Made by a program: the position numbers and the translations under genes. Below are positions 51,954-64,000 of a stretch of DNA of 64,000 nt, piece after piece. Every line of letters begins with the position of its first letter. Position 1 is the stretch's first letter. The notes under the pieces were generated by a model, which saw only the letters and a program-made list of their open reading frames with translations, was not told the DNA's origin and did no database searches. The stretch comes from Protonemura montana (taxonomy: Eukaryota > Arthropoda > Insecta > Plecoptera > Nemouridae), in assembly GCA_947568835.1 (NCBI GenBank), contig OX387604.1:25325076-25389075 (forward strand). The letters are read 5' to 3'.

Positions 51954-53474
51954 CACCTGATTTTGCTCTCTCTATAGTAGATACATCATAGTTTTTCGCT
52001 GCGTAAATCAACCAGCTGTAGGCTTATTGGTGTCAGCCAGGTATGAAATTAATAATAGGCACACATTAATTTCCTCCCTTAACCATCCCTCCTTTATTCA
52101 CTAGATGCGTATATTATAATTCCTTCCGTGTGGGGTGTGTTTTTGGGGTGGTAAGTTTCACTTCATCCATTGTTGTTTCTCAAAACACATTAAGAAGTGA
52201 AATAAGGATTAAGATTACCAAGGTGGAAGGTAACTAGAATGAAATTCATCGGTGCTTAATGCAAGAGTAAAATGTTCACTGTGTATTTCATTTGCGCTGA
52301 GCAGGATTTACAAAATTGCGTAGAAATACGTAGAAGAGCGTAAAAGGAAATAATGTATAAAGAGGAAAATCAAAGAATTACATTTTCAGTAAGTAACCCG
52401 ATTTGACACGAGCGTTTATAGTTTCCTTCTTGTTAGGAAAACTACTCATTTTTTTTCAAGATGCTTTAAAATTGTGCAAATTTAATTCTGATGCTTTAAA
52501 TATACCTGCAACGGACTTGTGATTTTTTTTAATGTAAATAACGCAAAGAACTCATGGACAGAATCGTTCAATCGAATTTCTGCATCTGCTCCAGGTTTTT
52601 GTCGGAGGTTGTTAAGTTTGTACAATGCCTCTGACCTGTGACTTGCGATTTCTTACCAATTCAAACAAGGGGTCTGGTGCCACCGTCAGTAAAATTGTGC
52701 ATGTGTGTTTTTCGTCCAGCTGAAAAAATATAAAAAAAACAACTTTCATAAATTTATCAATCAATCATTTTCTAGTGCGCTGACATGTTACCTTTCATTG
52801 TATTTCAAATTTTTTTTATTTAAATAACAATGATTTTGTTCGTCTCTTCACTTATTTATATCAATACGAATGTGAAAAGTGTTCATTTCATAGAGACGAC
52901 CCGCCGCGTACGTAAGCGTTCTTGATATCAGTCAGATTCTCTGTGATTCTCTTTGATCTTTTGTCACTCACTCGGCCACAGCGTCTGGTTGTCAACAACT
53001 GTACCATGCCTTGGGCCTACATTTGCCAACCCTCGTCCTCAACTCTGGATTCAAATGAGAAAATCACCCCCTGCGAAATGGGATCCACTATTAAAGGCAC
53101 ACAGCTTTTAAATTGCATATTTAAAATATCTCTAATACATACACTTAAAATAATCATAGGTTTTTATTTTTATCTCGCGATGCATTCTTAAAACCATCTG
53201 CATACAAAAAAAAAAACAATACACGAGCCCAAATAATATAGAAGTAACAAAGCTTTAAACTTGGTTATGTAAGGTTTTATGAAAACTGTATCAAAATATA
53301 TCAAAAAACAGAATAGCATTGAAGAGTCCGTTGTGTGAAGGGAACATTGCTCAAAGAGATTCGTCTGTAATAATAGATCTAATAATATCTACTTTATATA
53401 AATAAAGGGCAGCTATTTTTTATACCAATATTATAATAAAAGTGAATTTAAGAGCTGTGGTGATTTGAAAAAAG

Positions 53475-53540
53475 TCGGTGAGCGGGCAGGGTCGAAGCTA
53501 GCTTAACAATGGTCAGACCGCTTAGCTACTGACACTAGTG
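53475..53540 (-). repeat. tRNA-like pol III relic
   Basis: On the minus strand, CAGTAGCTAAGCGGTCTG (A-box-like, 53515-53532) and GCTTCGACCCTGCCC (B-box-like, near 53483-53500). Spacing is short, so an internal deletion is likely. Confidence 0.4.
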
Positions 53541-54573
53541 CAGCATTATCAATCTACACTGTCAATGCATCAAATGGATCACGCTTTTGTCCCCTCTTGA
53601 TATTATTTCCGTAACCTTCTGGGGGGCTAAGAGGTGTTGTACCACAAACCCAGTTAACATGACTTTTCGTAAAAAGAATCGGGGGTCCCAATGTGTATTT
53701 TGCTCTTTCAATAAAATGGAACAGTCGTCATTTGAATGGGACATCTATTGAAATCCAGTATAAGGGGGTACCCACAAAGCAAACTAAGACTTGAAAAAGT
53801 TTGTCTCTCCATTGGAATAAAGAAGCTAACAGTGAGTGTGCTTTATGCACGTGTTGTCTTTTGTACCAGAATGAGATTGGAGATCACGGGGCATTAGCTC
53901 TGACACTTTTCTACGTCTGTTTGAATTCGATTCGATTCATTGAGTTTATTGCTTTCTGAAACACCAAGTTCACTTTTTTAAAGAGAGTAACAAACCACAG
54001 TCGTATTTTCTGAATGAAGTTGTTCCCCTTTCGCCCTTACGGGAAGGGCACAACATAGTTCGCGTTCGATACAGTTCGAGCACAGATAGGTTCGAGGGTA
54101 TAATGAAATGATTCGTTTTTCGAAATCGTGTATTATAAATGTGTGCGATACCTCAACCTACCGAGAAATCTACATTTTTCATTTATTTGGTAAGTCAAAT
54201 TGAAATATTTTACATAAACTAAAACTCGATCCTGATTTGTTTCAAACGCCACGGGACATCCCGCTTGCTTCTACAGCCGAGCATGCAAAGTCTCGGCAGA
54301 CGACAGCAAAAAACTTGCTTTAATCTTATCCCGTCTGCCTGAGTGAATCTTTAAGTTCCTTTCGCAGCAATGTGATGTAAGTGTTTTAAGTGGCAAAATC
54401 TTCAACAATACCAGTAACAGGGACCTAGTCGAGGGTCACAAAAAAAAAATAACTGGGTCTGTAGGGGTGGGATAGTGTCGCAACAACCACTACTAGTAAA
54501 AACCAAAAACGCGCGTAACCAGGGTCACTATCGAATGTGCCTGTACAAATGCTTGGTTTCCGCTGACGTGAAC

Positions 54574-54621
54574 GCAGATCTTAGAGCAGATCTTAGAGTA
54601 GATCTTAGAGGAGATCTTGGT
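54574..54621. repeat. 12-bp tandem repeat with AGATCT core
   Basis: Four copies of GCAGATCTTAGA-like units, each holding the AGATCT palindrome. In one frame it reads as (A/V/G)DLR repeats, but the frame is short and not gene-like. Confidence 0.9.
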
Positions 54622-56473
54622 GTAAACCCGCCTCGATCCTTCTGTTCGTATAGGTACACCACCTTACATATTACACCTTTTGAGTGCTGCCAGCGATCTT
54701 GATCTTATCTTCTTTTCCTTTTGTGAGGGTGTGCAAAAATACTATAACCTTAACACACAGATAAATGTACAATGAGAAAACAGAATAGAGGTGATATTTG
54801 CCACATCTGTCAACTTAACACGGCGAATTTCAAAAGGTGGTGTTTTTCCAACGGGACTGCTTTTTTAAAGATCCGTGGTTATCAGCTAGCTTGGGTAAGG
54901 ATTAGAAGTGTTGGAAATGGTACATATTATTGTCGCAAATAAGAGGTATGTTTATCTGTACAGTGTTCACATCTCATTCTTACCTATTGGCCACAACACG
55001 AATGCAATGCAAAAATACGCATCAGGAGCAGTCACTGAAATAAATAACTGCAATCAAAAGAAACTCTGCATTGAAGAGAAATTTTTCAAGCCATATCGAA
55101 AAAAATGCAAAATCAATAACTTAAAACTTTGAAAAAAGCAGTTGGTATTGATACATTTTTGTTTCATTTGGTCGGATACGAAATAAAGGACCAGGCGGAC
55201 GAGAATGAACAGAGAGAGAACACTGGGTGCGACATCGAGAACGCGGGGTGTCATTATTGTCACTGGGAAGTGGTCCGATCCTCTTTAGAGAGGCGAGCAA
55301 GCGTGAAACCATTGCTATTCTAAAAGTTCATCTCCGAAAGCTTGATCGCAGATCCATCCCGTTCCGTCCCGTTCGTGTCAATGTAGGTACTGTCTATGTA
55401 GTAACTGTCTATATAAGTGTTCGTTTCATCTGCTGTGTCATTGTTACTACGCTTATAGTTCAGTGAAATAATCCTAGATTGGGATACATTTGATCTAGGA
55501 GGGAATTTAAGGGAGAAGGGGCGAGAGATATTTCGGATTCGCTGTAAGGGTGTCTTAAAAAAAGAATGCAATAGATAGATACACCCTATGTACCACAGCG
55601 GGGAATCGAGAACGGTAGCGTTGAAACGCGACAATTCCTCCAAAGATGCGTATAACACGCATTGAGTCTGATTTAATCATGGAATAGTGAACCTATAGTA
55701 GGGTAGAGAAGTTGTGTTCCCAATTACTTGTAACTAGTAGCTAGGATTATGGTTCAACTCTAGAGGGGGTGACAAAATACATTGAATTTCAACACTATGG
55801 CCGTTTTGAATGTGAAGAGTGAAACCTTAGCTTTTCTCTATCAATGGTATAAGTGCGAGAGATTTTCGTACCGCTTTTCATGTTTGAAGATGCGTTAAAG
55901 TTGGTATCTATCCCGTAGGCAACGCGTCCATTCTTTTCAACGTGGCGATCGTTTTGTATTAAAGTTCGAACGGGCTTGGACACGGGGGTTTTAGGGTGAT
56001 GCTACGTTTGCAACCACACATGTGGGATTTCGTATTCGTAACTGTATCATGTGCAAGGTTTACAGCGGTCAACTAGCAACCTAGCTTTGCGTTACGCACC
56101 AATGCGAGAAAAGATTTCACTTCTGTTGACAAAGTATTTGGAAGAATACGATATTAAGGTTGGAATGCTGTCTATAGGTATTTGGATGGATACACGTTAC
56201 ATCACAGGTATAGTTTATGGACGATGCAAAAAAAAACTTGACAAGTAGTGTCATCTGAAATCAAATTGATTTCTCCTTCGATTGACAGCACTCACATATG
56301 CCTGCTAAAAGTTACAGGTAGTGGAATAATTCGAGGTACAACCCCTAATACGTGATAAAAATGAGTCCCAAAGTTAGGACAAAAAAAAAACACAGTCAAA
56401 AGAGAAAATGCACTAAACTGAGCATGTAGTCATATGTAATAGGTAATAGACTGCAAGGTGTGATAGGTAATTA

Positions 56474-56530
56474 GTAGCTGGTGTGCTCGCCTAGTTAGAG
56501 GAGCGTTGTTAGGGTGATTCAAATGAACGC
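56474..56530 (+). repeat. Weak tRNA-like relic
   Basis: AGCTGGTGTGCTCGCCTAG is A-box-like and GGGTGATTCAAATG resembles a decayed B box. Low confidence. Confidence 0.22.
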
Positions 56531-56622
56531 ATGGTCTAACAGGCTGATAAGTTGTACATCATGTATCCTTCTACTTGTATGATAATCACACACTCTTTGT
56601 GCCTATTCATGTCTATGTACCT

Positions 56623-56663
56623 ACTCACCAACACTCACCAACACTCACCAACTCTCACCAACA
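56623..56663. repeat. 10-bp tandem repeat (ACTCACCAAC)
   Basis: Four copies, the last with one substitution. Confidence 0.9.
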
Positions 56664-57275
56664 CCATATACTTGCATGGATCCCGATAACACAGTGAAGC
56701 CTAAATTTACGACAATTTACGTGCAACGTAACTTAACGCTTGAATTAACCTGAACATGCAGATATTCATTTACATTATCTATCACGCTTATTTTCCTTTG
56801 CCGGTATTGCTTTTGGGTAAATGATCATCGCGTAATTTCTGTCTCAGTACGTACTTCAAACAGTGTACTAGTTACTAGCCTAAGTCCCTGCTTCAGATTT
56901 TTTTGGGTTGAAACTTTTTGCTCATATTTGTAGCCCACTGTGGATAAGCACGTTTGGATTTCCTCTCTTTTGGTCAGCATTGGTTGCAGCACCATTAAAT
57001 TCAAACGAAACCAAATAAAAGTGCCACTTAACGACTTGAAGATGTAGAGAACACAAACATCACACACAGTTAATTAAATTTCGTTCAACGTGACTGTTGG
57101 ATGTGACAAAATTCAATTAATCTAATACACGTTCTCGTCATTCCGCATTTTCACCAGGTTTATAGTAGACCATTCGGCATTCCATTAAATCCTTGGTGTT
57201 AGTTTACTTACTTTGGACAAACGCCGTTTTCAAGCAATCCCTGGTGTACAAATTACAGCCGCGTTGCCGTTTAGC

Positions 57276-57330
57276 CGCTCGCTTTCCCACTCGTTTTCCC
57301 ACTCGCTTTCCCACCCGCTTTTCCGCTTCG
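57276..57330. repeat. 12-bp tandem repeat (CTCGCTTTCCCA)
   Basis: About four imperfect copies, pyrimidine-rich on the + strand. Confidence 0.88.
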
Positions 57331-57970
57331 CACATTTCAGAATACTTTGGTATAAATAGATCCAACTGCATTCAAATTCTTGTAGCTGCCCAGTGTGCTA
57401 TTACGTGTCATTTGCAATAACACACGGGTCTTTACTGCCTACTCTTTTTCCACTCGCCCCTTTGCTTTGATCACTAGCTGTTTTAAGAGTAGAGGGTGGG
57501 GGCTAAATTAAAACGGGGAACAAATCAATCTTTTTGTGCCTTTACAAATAGACCGACGATTTATAAAGTGTTTACTCGAAAACAACGGTTGACAAAAAGA
57601 AAGGTTTCTGTTTGAACTGTTTTTGACGCAATTTTCCATCGGGTAATAATATGAACATACAGCTACCACACTTTTCCCAGAGACGATATTTCTTAGCGGA
57701 TGTTGTACTGTCAAATACTCTTGAGCACAGACTGTTGAATCAATCTCGATATTAATGATTTTTTGTATTCTTTCGCTACTCCTGAGTAGCTTTAGATGGC
57801 AGAACCACATGTGTGAAACTAAATTACTTTTGCCCAGCGATTTTTTAAATATTTCTGTTACCAAAATACACATCGGAAAACAATCGGAAAACAAGAAAAC
57901 AAGAAAACAACGACAATAAACAGATCATTGAGCAGTTCTCTTCGTTCGTCGTGTTGGTGCCTGGGTGTTG

Positions 57971-58026
57971 AGGGGACGGGGGTGGTGGGGGTGGGTGGGG
58001 GTGGGTGGGGTGGGATGAGTGGGGGG
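57971..58026 (+). repeat. G-rich 10-bp repeat, G-quadruplex-prone
   Basis: GTGGGTGGGG units at 57986-58012 with flanking G-runs, the same 10-mer as at 8028-8088. The opposite strand reads as a proline-rich frame, which I treat as an artefact. Confidence 0.9.
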
Positions 58027-58661
58027 CAATGCTGCTGAAATGTAGTGCAGGATTGAGCACCAAGCAAACTGAGGTGGTTCAGAGTTCCTGTGGAAGCAAC
58101 AAGTGACAATGCCCAGCGTGTTCTACAGAGACGGGGAGAGGAATAGCGGGGGTGGAGAGAGATTCAGAGAAATAAGATAGAGGACGAGTGAGTGAAGAGG
58201 GAACAGATCTATCATTTGGAAGAGGGTCCAGAGATTGGTTTGTCTGACCACGGGAAGGTCAGAACATCCCTATGTATTTTCAACTTGACCTCTTCCGGGG
58301 AAAACCAATTAATCTCTATAGTTGAGAAGAAAAAAAAAGGCAAAATATAAATAATTTATTTTTCTGTTTCACGTCAAATAAGTAAATGAAAAACAATTCT
58401 ATGCCACTTCATTTCAACTCTGAGCTGTAATTAACTTTTCAATATAAAAATGAAAATGCGTTCTGTGTTACAAGAACACCTTTTATAAGCTGAATTGTAT
58501 TTGTGTTGAGAAGTTATTTTTTTTATGAAAAGCGTACATTTGTAAATGAAGTTGTCATGGAGTTCAATATTTTTCTTAGCTAATTTGCAATTCCAGCAAA
58601 GTCGTAAACAGATGATGATGTGAAATGACAAATCGGATAGACGGAAGTTTTAATTGGAAAT

Positions 58662-58687
58662 CCCCCCCCCCCCCCCCCCCCCCCCCC
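58662..58687. repeat. Poly-C run, 26 bases
   Basis: Longest homopolymer in the window. Its length is likely to be inaccurate in the assembly. Confidence 0.95.
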
Positions 58688-58752
58688 TCCACACCCCTCG
58701 CGTTTTCACGTACAGTTCGCACCCTTTCAATTGGACTGCCGTAGCCAGCGTT

Positions 58753-58792
58753 GGGCAAAGCGGGCAAAGCGGGCAAAGCGGGCAAAGCGGGT
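58753..58792. repeat. 9-bp tandem repeat (GGGCAAAGC)
   Basis: Four exact copies plus a partial one, shortly after the poly-C run. Confidence 0.93.
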
Positions 58793-61700
58793 GACAAGTG
58801 CTCTATTCCAAAAGCGATTCCATTTTAATAATAATTCCCCTGTTTTATTTTCAAGAACAGGACTTTGTGAACATAACTTCGTTATCGCGCGTTGACGCGA
58901 CATTTCTCAGCCAATTTTTCTGACATTGACAAATTGTAAAATAATTTCACCAGTCAGTCATTGAAACACCAAATGAGCAACTCAGATGCCTAAAAATGTC
59001 TTGATCCTTCCTCATTCCTTTCAAATTCACAGCAAGATTTGAAACGAAAAAAATAATTTCTAAATGTTACTCAGAAAAGTAATATGAATAAAAGTGCTGA
59101 TGGTATTTCTTCGTTGTATATGGAAGCAGAGGGCAATTCTTTTCTCCCATCTTTCTAGCGTCAAATTGCTTGACGCATCTTTCCTTGTCGGAAAATCCCG
59201 GGGGAAGTGAGGGAAAAAAAGAGCCGGAGAAAACAGATATGACATCGTTCGGGAGAAAAGGCGAATCGTTCGGTGGGAAAAGTCTGGAAAAGCCCCCAAA
59301 ATGCCTTTTAATACCAACAAGTCTAGTTAATAGATTCTCAAAGAAACAGATACAGACACCGCATTCACCGACTAGCGACTAGTTCTAGCCATGAGCCGGC
59401 TAAGCAACTAACTACTAACTAGCTATACAAGCCTGTTAATTTGATGGCAGTACCTATTTATAACGCAGCTGCAATAAAACTCCTCGATTCACTTATTTTA
59501 ATGACTTGGCAGAAGTAATAAAGATCTATTAATTAGCAACCCCACCAATTAAAGGTGTCTCAACTCCATTCTCAAACAATTATCAGTGTGTTAGTAAAAT
59601 TTTGACAAAACAACGAATTAGGCGCTTATGTTATAAATCTTGCAATTTTTTTTTCATCCAAAAATTGCGTGATTGAAGGGCAACATGGAAAGTGTAGTGA
59701 AAATAGACACAAATGCAGTCAGCCATAAACTCAATTTAATTTGGAATCAAGTCGGAAAAAAAGGTTGCAAAGTAAATGAGAAGAGCCGGAAGACCCGGCA
59801 TAGAGAGGAGGGTAAGAAAAAAAATCAAAGTCAGTATTAACTTAATCAAATTACATTGTCAGAGTGTAATATGCATTCCCCTCTCTAAGATTGTTTACTT
59901 CTCGCTATTGCTCCTTGTCGGGGAACAAAATTAAGCCCCCTTTTTTCATCAATTGAAAAAGAAAGAATCCTCATCGTCTAATGAAAGTAATGAGCAGAAG
60001 AATGTGATAATGCTGCAGGTTTTGCTGTCTTAGTCCTAGTAGAGACTAGTTCCGCTTAGCAACCCCAGCGAGAAGCCGGAACCACCGGAACCATGGCCAA
60101 TCGACGCCTCCAGCTGGGTCGCGGGATAGAAATTAGTCGGGATAGTGGAGTTGATCAAGCCACAAAACAAACCAAGCTATTGCTTTCACGTCGAGTAATT
60201 CCATACTATCTTCGTATTGCTAACCTTCACTAATTAACCATGTTTCTTACCTAAAGGTGTAACTTGACTGAAAGGCATTTAATCAGAGGAATAAACTCAC
60301 CTAGAGAAAGCACGGTACAGTAACGTGGGACGTTCCTAGCTAATAATTATCAGGAAAAGGTGGCAATTTGTGATATGCGAGACTTGGGCACATGGCACGG
60401 GCGTTGGCCTAGGATATTTCTTCTAACAATAAGAAATGCGTCGGTTGGTAGAGATGAAACATTGACGGACGCGTCGAACGCGCTGTAGAGGGAACGAGAC
60501 AGAAACTGTGAAGCCGAGACGAGGACGTCAAAGGGTGGAGAAGCATTTAATGCATTGCCTAATTCGCGCGTATTATATGTTGGTGTCTGCTATTTAAAGC
60601 GTTCTGTACTCACAAAGGCTATGTGAAAAGAGAACGAAGATGTATAAGTGGTTCCGCGGGTTTATGCTTTGCTAGCATGCTATCCCACTTGCAGTCTATA
60701 ACACTCTCTCACTCAGTGGCTTTCACATTTCGTTAGGACTTCATTAGACACTGATAAATTAATTATTACTTTTGATTGAGTCCCAGCCGCAATGTATTAT
60801 GGTAAAAATTTGTAAGCGCATTTGGGGATAGTGGGCGCGAGGGAAAGTGGGATGTGGGTTGCGGGGGGTGGAGGGGGTAGGGGCACGAATTTCGCCCAAA
60901 AGAGAGGGGCTAGCTCAACCCAAACCCAATAACGTGAAACAAAAAGAGGACATCAGTAAATGCATTGAGAAATTAATATAGATTATTTCTGAGTGGTGCT
61001 GCCGCCGTCTGCTACCCCTACTGTCGCTTTGACTTGATATTTCCATTTCAATGGCAGTGGGCTACGCTTTTCACATCAAAGTAAAATTAAATGGTTGTAT
61101 ACGGGATGAATGAGGAAAACGTTCGTTTCCTATCACTATCAGCATGCTTCTGTATAACGTGCCAAATGAAATGAATGCGCTGTCGGCAGTTTTGCAGCAT
61201 GTAGTAGAATCAAATTTGAGAATATATTGCAAGCGGTTTTTGATAGCGCTCGCGATCCCGTCTGGTGGGATTCGCTCTGCAGCCGAGGACACTGGAATCC
61301 CTGCTGGGCTCCTGTTTGTTGCATTTTCCGCTTTTCGGTTCTAGATGCGGTGAAAATATTTTTCAAGCCAATTTTAAACGGCCTGGATTAAAATACGTGA
61401 TCAACTCCAAAGAATTTGCACTGATGCGTTTGAAAAATCTGAAATTAAATCTAGTGTTCGTCCGATTCGGATAATTGGAATTCCTTTTTGTAGAGTGATA
61501 GGTTCTCATTAATTAAGTAGCTTCTTTTACGCGAAAAGAAAGAATAGAACACAATTGAGGCAGCGACTGAAAGATGGAGAGTTGGAGGGTTGACTGATTT
61601 CAGGGTGGAATTATTATCATCTCGATCGGAAAGATAGATATTTACAGATGTAATGGAGTGGGTAATTTGTCTAAACCCTCCAACCATTAATTCCTCTGCA

Positions 61701-64000
61701 CGAAGTTCGTCGGGCCAAACCAAAGCCTGGCGGCACAGTTAATTAAAATAGGGACATGCTGGTTGCATCCCTGTTGCTAATATCATCTTACTCTCGAAGA
61801 GACTAAATACATTTTAACGAATTCCTTTTGTTTACTTTCAAGATTTGCTTTGCACAATGTACGCGGGGAGTTGAGAATCTGTTTAAATGATCGAGATTCA
61901 TCCGAGTGTATCTTAAAGTGTGAATAATTTGAATTGAAACAATTCACTGGTTTCATTGTAGAATGTTAGGTTCGGTTAGTAGTCGCGGGGGATGCCGATT
62001 ACTCGATTGAGAAGGAATCGAGAGGCGAGGGGGAGAAGGGTATCGCGGATGGGGGATCAGACGGATAGATATATAGAGAGAAAATTGAAGAAATGAGGCA
62101 AAACAATGAACAAAGTTTTCTCTAATGTCGGTAATCGCGGTGCATAGGAGAGTTAAAGAGAGAAAGAGGATCGGCCAGATCGTCCGTGAAACTAACCTCG
62201 ATTGTGTTAGCTCTGCACACTCTTTAATCAGGAGACTGAGACTGTAGCATGCAAGTACCTACAAAAAGCAATCCATACGTGGTTTATACTCCAGTAGGCA
62301 GTATTAGATCTCTCAGAGAAGAACACAGCCGAGAAGAGCTAGCACAAGTGTTTGGGAGGGAGGAGGGCGGCGTGGTGAAGTGCGGAACACAAAAACGTGA
62401 TTGTCTTTGATTGTAGTCCTATAAATGGAAAGAGATATCTCGATATCCAGATAAAACAATAGAGATACGTGATGACGGTGCCCTTATATCGTACCTTGTG
62501 GTATGCCCCGGCCATTCGAATGACAACGGAAGCGAGCACTTGTGTAAACCACGCAGGCCTGTGAACAAACGGGAAATGAAAACGATGAGTACTTCGGGTA
62601 TATCTCGCACCTACTCGAAACTCAATAGTTGTTTCTCTTCGAAAGGGGTGAAGGGAAGGGGCCCGTATCATTCCGCATGTCGAATGGTCTTCACCAAAGA
62701 ACAGCTCGATTTCAATTGGATGTCTATAGCTAACTGCTGACGAGCTGGCTACTCCATTCCTTTATCTTCATCATCTTTGCAGGTCTAATGTGGAACGTGT
62801 CACATGAGTACGCTTGCCATGTATTATTTTCATTTCGTTTGATGGGGTGTTGGGATGACAAGCAATGCTGCAATACTGAACGATGCTTTTGAAGGTTAGG
62901 TTCATAACGAAATGAATGTACTGATACTCACTGATCCAGAAGGTCCCGATAATAATTGACATTGATATAAAGACAAGCGATTGATGATGATTTTAATATA
63001 ACGAACACGATTCCTAAGAAATATTGCTTTCTAAGCGTGGTGGCGTTATTTCTCTAATTAAACCACGTTCTGAATACGGGGGATGGTTTTGAGAACTAGC
63101 AGTAGGGGTCTTAATAAAGTAACCGTGTTGAATACATGAGAAACGTCATACTTAAAATGTATAGTCGAAAGCTACATAACACAGGCAAAAGGAAATTACA
63201 ATATATAAATTTACTTTAAGACGACGTTAATGAAATTTTCTTACATTTCTCTCTAACCATCTCTCTTTCTCGTGCTCTCATTTGGTAGCTAAACGCGTGA
63301 GGAAAGAAGACATAAGCGAGATGTGCTACAACATTGCTAAGGTATGCTGGTTAAACCATTTAAATAATGGGCTCTTGTGTTATATGAATTTTATTGCCAA
63401 CGACTGAAAAAGACGCTTGGCGTTGGGGGTGGGGGTTGGGGTAAGTTTTCGCGTCGGTGTTTTAAGGGTGGTTGGTTTTCGGGGGATGAGGGTGGCGGTG
63501 CAGGATTCTCCGTCGTGCATTAATTCTGACGGCTTACAACTTAATTCTTTCCTTTAGTAATTACACTGTTCTACTGCGTAAGAAAAAACGTATTTAAAGA
63601 AAGATTACTTTTTTTTTAAACCCATAAGAAAGAAATCTGCACAGCGTACAATTAGAGCATTTTTCCTTAGGGGTGAGATTGCATAATAGTTGTAAGAACC
63701 CTCATCCCTTTCGGTTCAGGTGGTATTTCACTAGGGTTAACCCCCTAAGTCTTTTCCAGTGTTTTATACCCCCTTAGTTACATTACAAACAATATTACTC
63801 CTAATTAATGACAAGTCAACCCATTCCAGTTTCCAGCACCAACCCTTTAGCGCATGAATCTAAGCCTTGCAACAAAATCTTAGCACACGAATGGTGTTTT
63901 TGGTCTAATTCTTTCGATTAATGTCTAGTTTCTTTAAGACTTTGATCTTTAAACGGTCCGGTAACTAGTCGTCAGTCGCTAGTTTATAGCAGGCAATCTT

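Larger units (their letters stand above)
26368..64000 (+). other. dac: dac intron 1 (5' part, runs off the window)
   Basis: From the donor to the window end I found no further exon with DACH-like coding. In particular I did not see an Arg-Pro-Gly-Arg-Pro-Pro-Lys segment, expected right after the DACHbox-N exon in DACH proteins from memory. The sequence is AT-rich with repeats and dispersed GC-rich patches. In insects and vertebrates, dac/DACH introns are long and carry tissue enhancers and conserved non-coding elements, so this interval may be mainly regulatory. A small exon could have been missed by eye. Confidence 0.6.
50036..64000. other. dac intron, repeats but no exon seen
   Basis: AT-rich with the listed repeats and purine-rich GAGA patches at 58115-58200 and 61995-62180. 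The 59400-59560 stretch, rich in TTAATT and ATTAG motifs, is another candidate conserved non-coding block. No protein-coding exon or RNA gene was recognised. Confidence 0.45.

Noticed and set aside
57845-58109. Proline/histidine-rich minus-strand ORFs
   Set aside because: They are the complement of the GTGGGTGGGG repeat and have no independent support.

Overview
This window is metazoan nuclear DNA, most likely from an arthropod. It is AT-rich, gene-poor and full of simple repeats. Only one protein-coding exon can be supported with confidence: the first coding exon of dachshund (dac/DACH), on the + strand at 25568-26367. It encodes a low-complexity N-terminus followed by an almost invariant SKI/SNO/DAC (DACHbox-N) domain, and ends at a GT splice donor. 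No second dac exon was recognised, so dac intron 1 appears to run from 26368 to the end of the window (at least 37.6 kb).

Layout. 1-23.6 kb is intergenic DNA upstream of dac. It holds three copies of one SINE-like element (196-620, 15434-15796, 15818-16259); reverse-complemented, the element's head resembles 5S rRNA. It also holds a 1.4-kb minisatellite of 116 in-register 12-bp units (16765-18166) and several short tandem repeats and G-runs. About 23.6-25.57 kb is a GC-richer stretch with GAGA and CTCT tracts and a TGCC repeat; I interpret it as the dac promoter and/or 5' leader. 25.57-26.37 kb is the dac exon. 26.37-64 kb is intron, with three notable parts: a CpG- and GAGA-rich island at about 30.36-30.93 kb, a repeat nest at 37.4-39.3 kb containing five tRNA-like pol III promoter relics and a strong GC-rich hairpin, and scattered minisatellites and microsatellites.

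The DACHbox-N sequence and the arthropod-like wording of the 5S-derived SINE head favour an arthropod, but the species cannot be fixed from sequence alone. Other long open frames lie in tandem repeats or look like chance ORFs of AT-rich DNA. No operon, CRISPR array, viral gene or multi-gene system is present. The features most worth follow-up are the 5S-derived SINE family, the indel-free 12-bp array whose variants mostly fall at synonymous positions of one frame, the tRNA-like cluster, and the island in dac intron 1.
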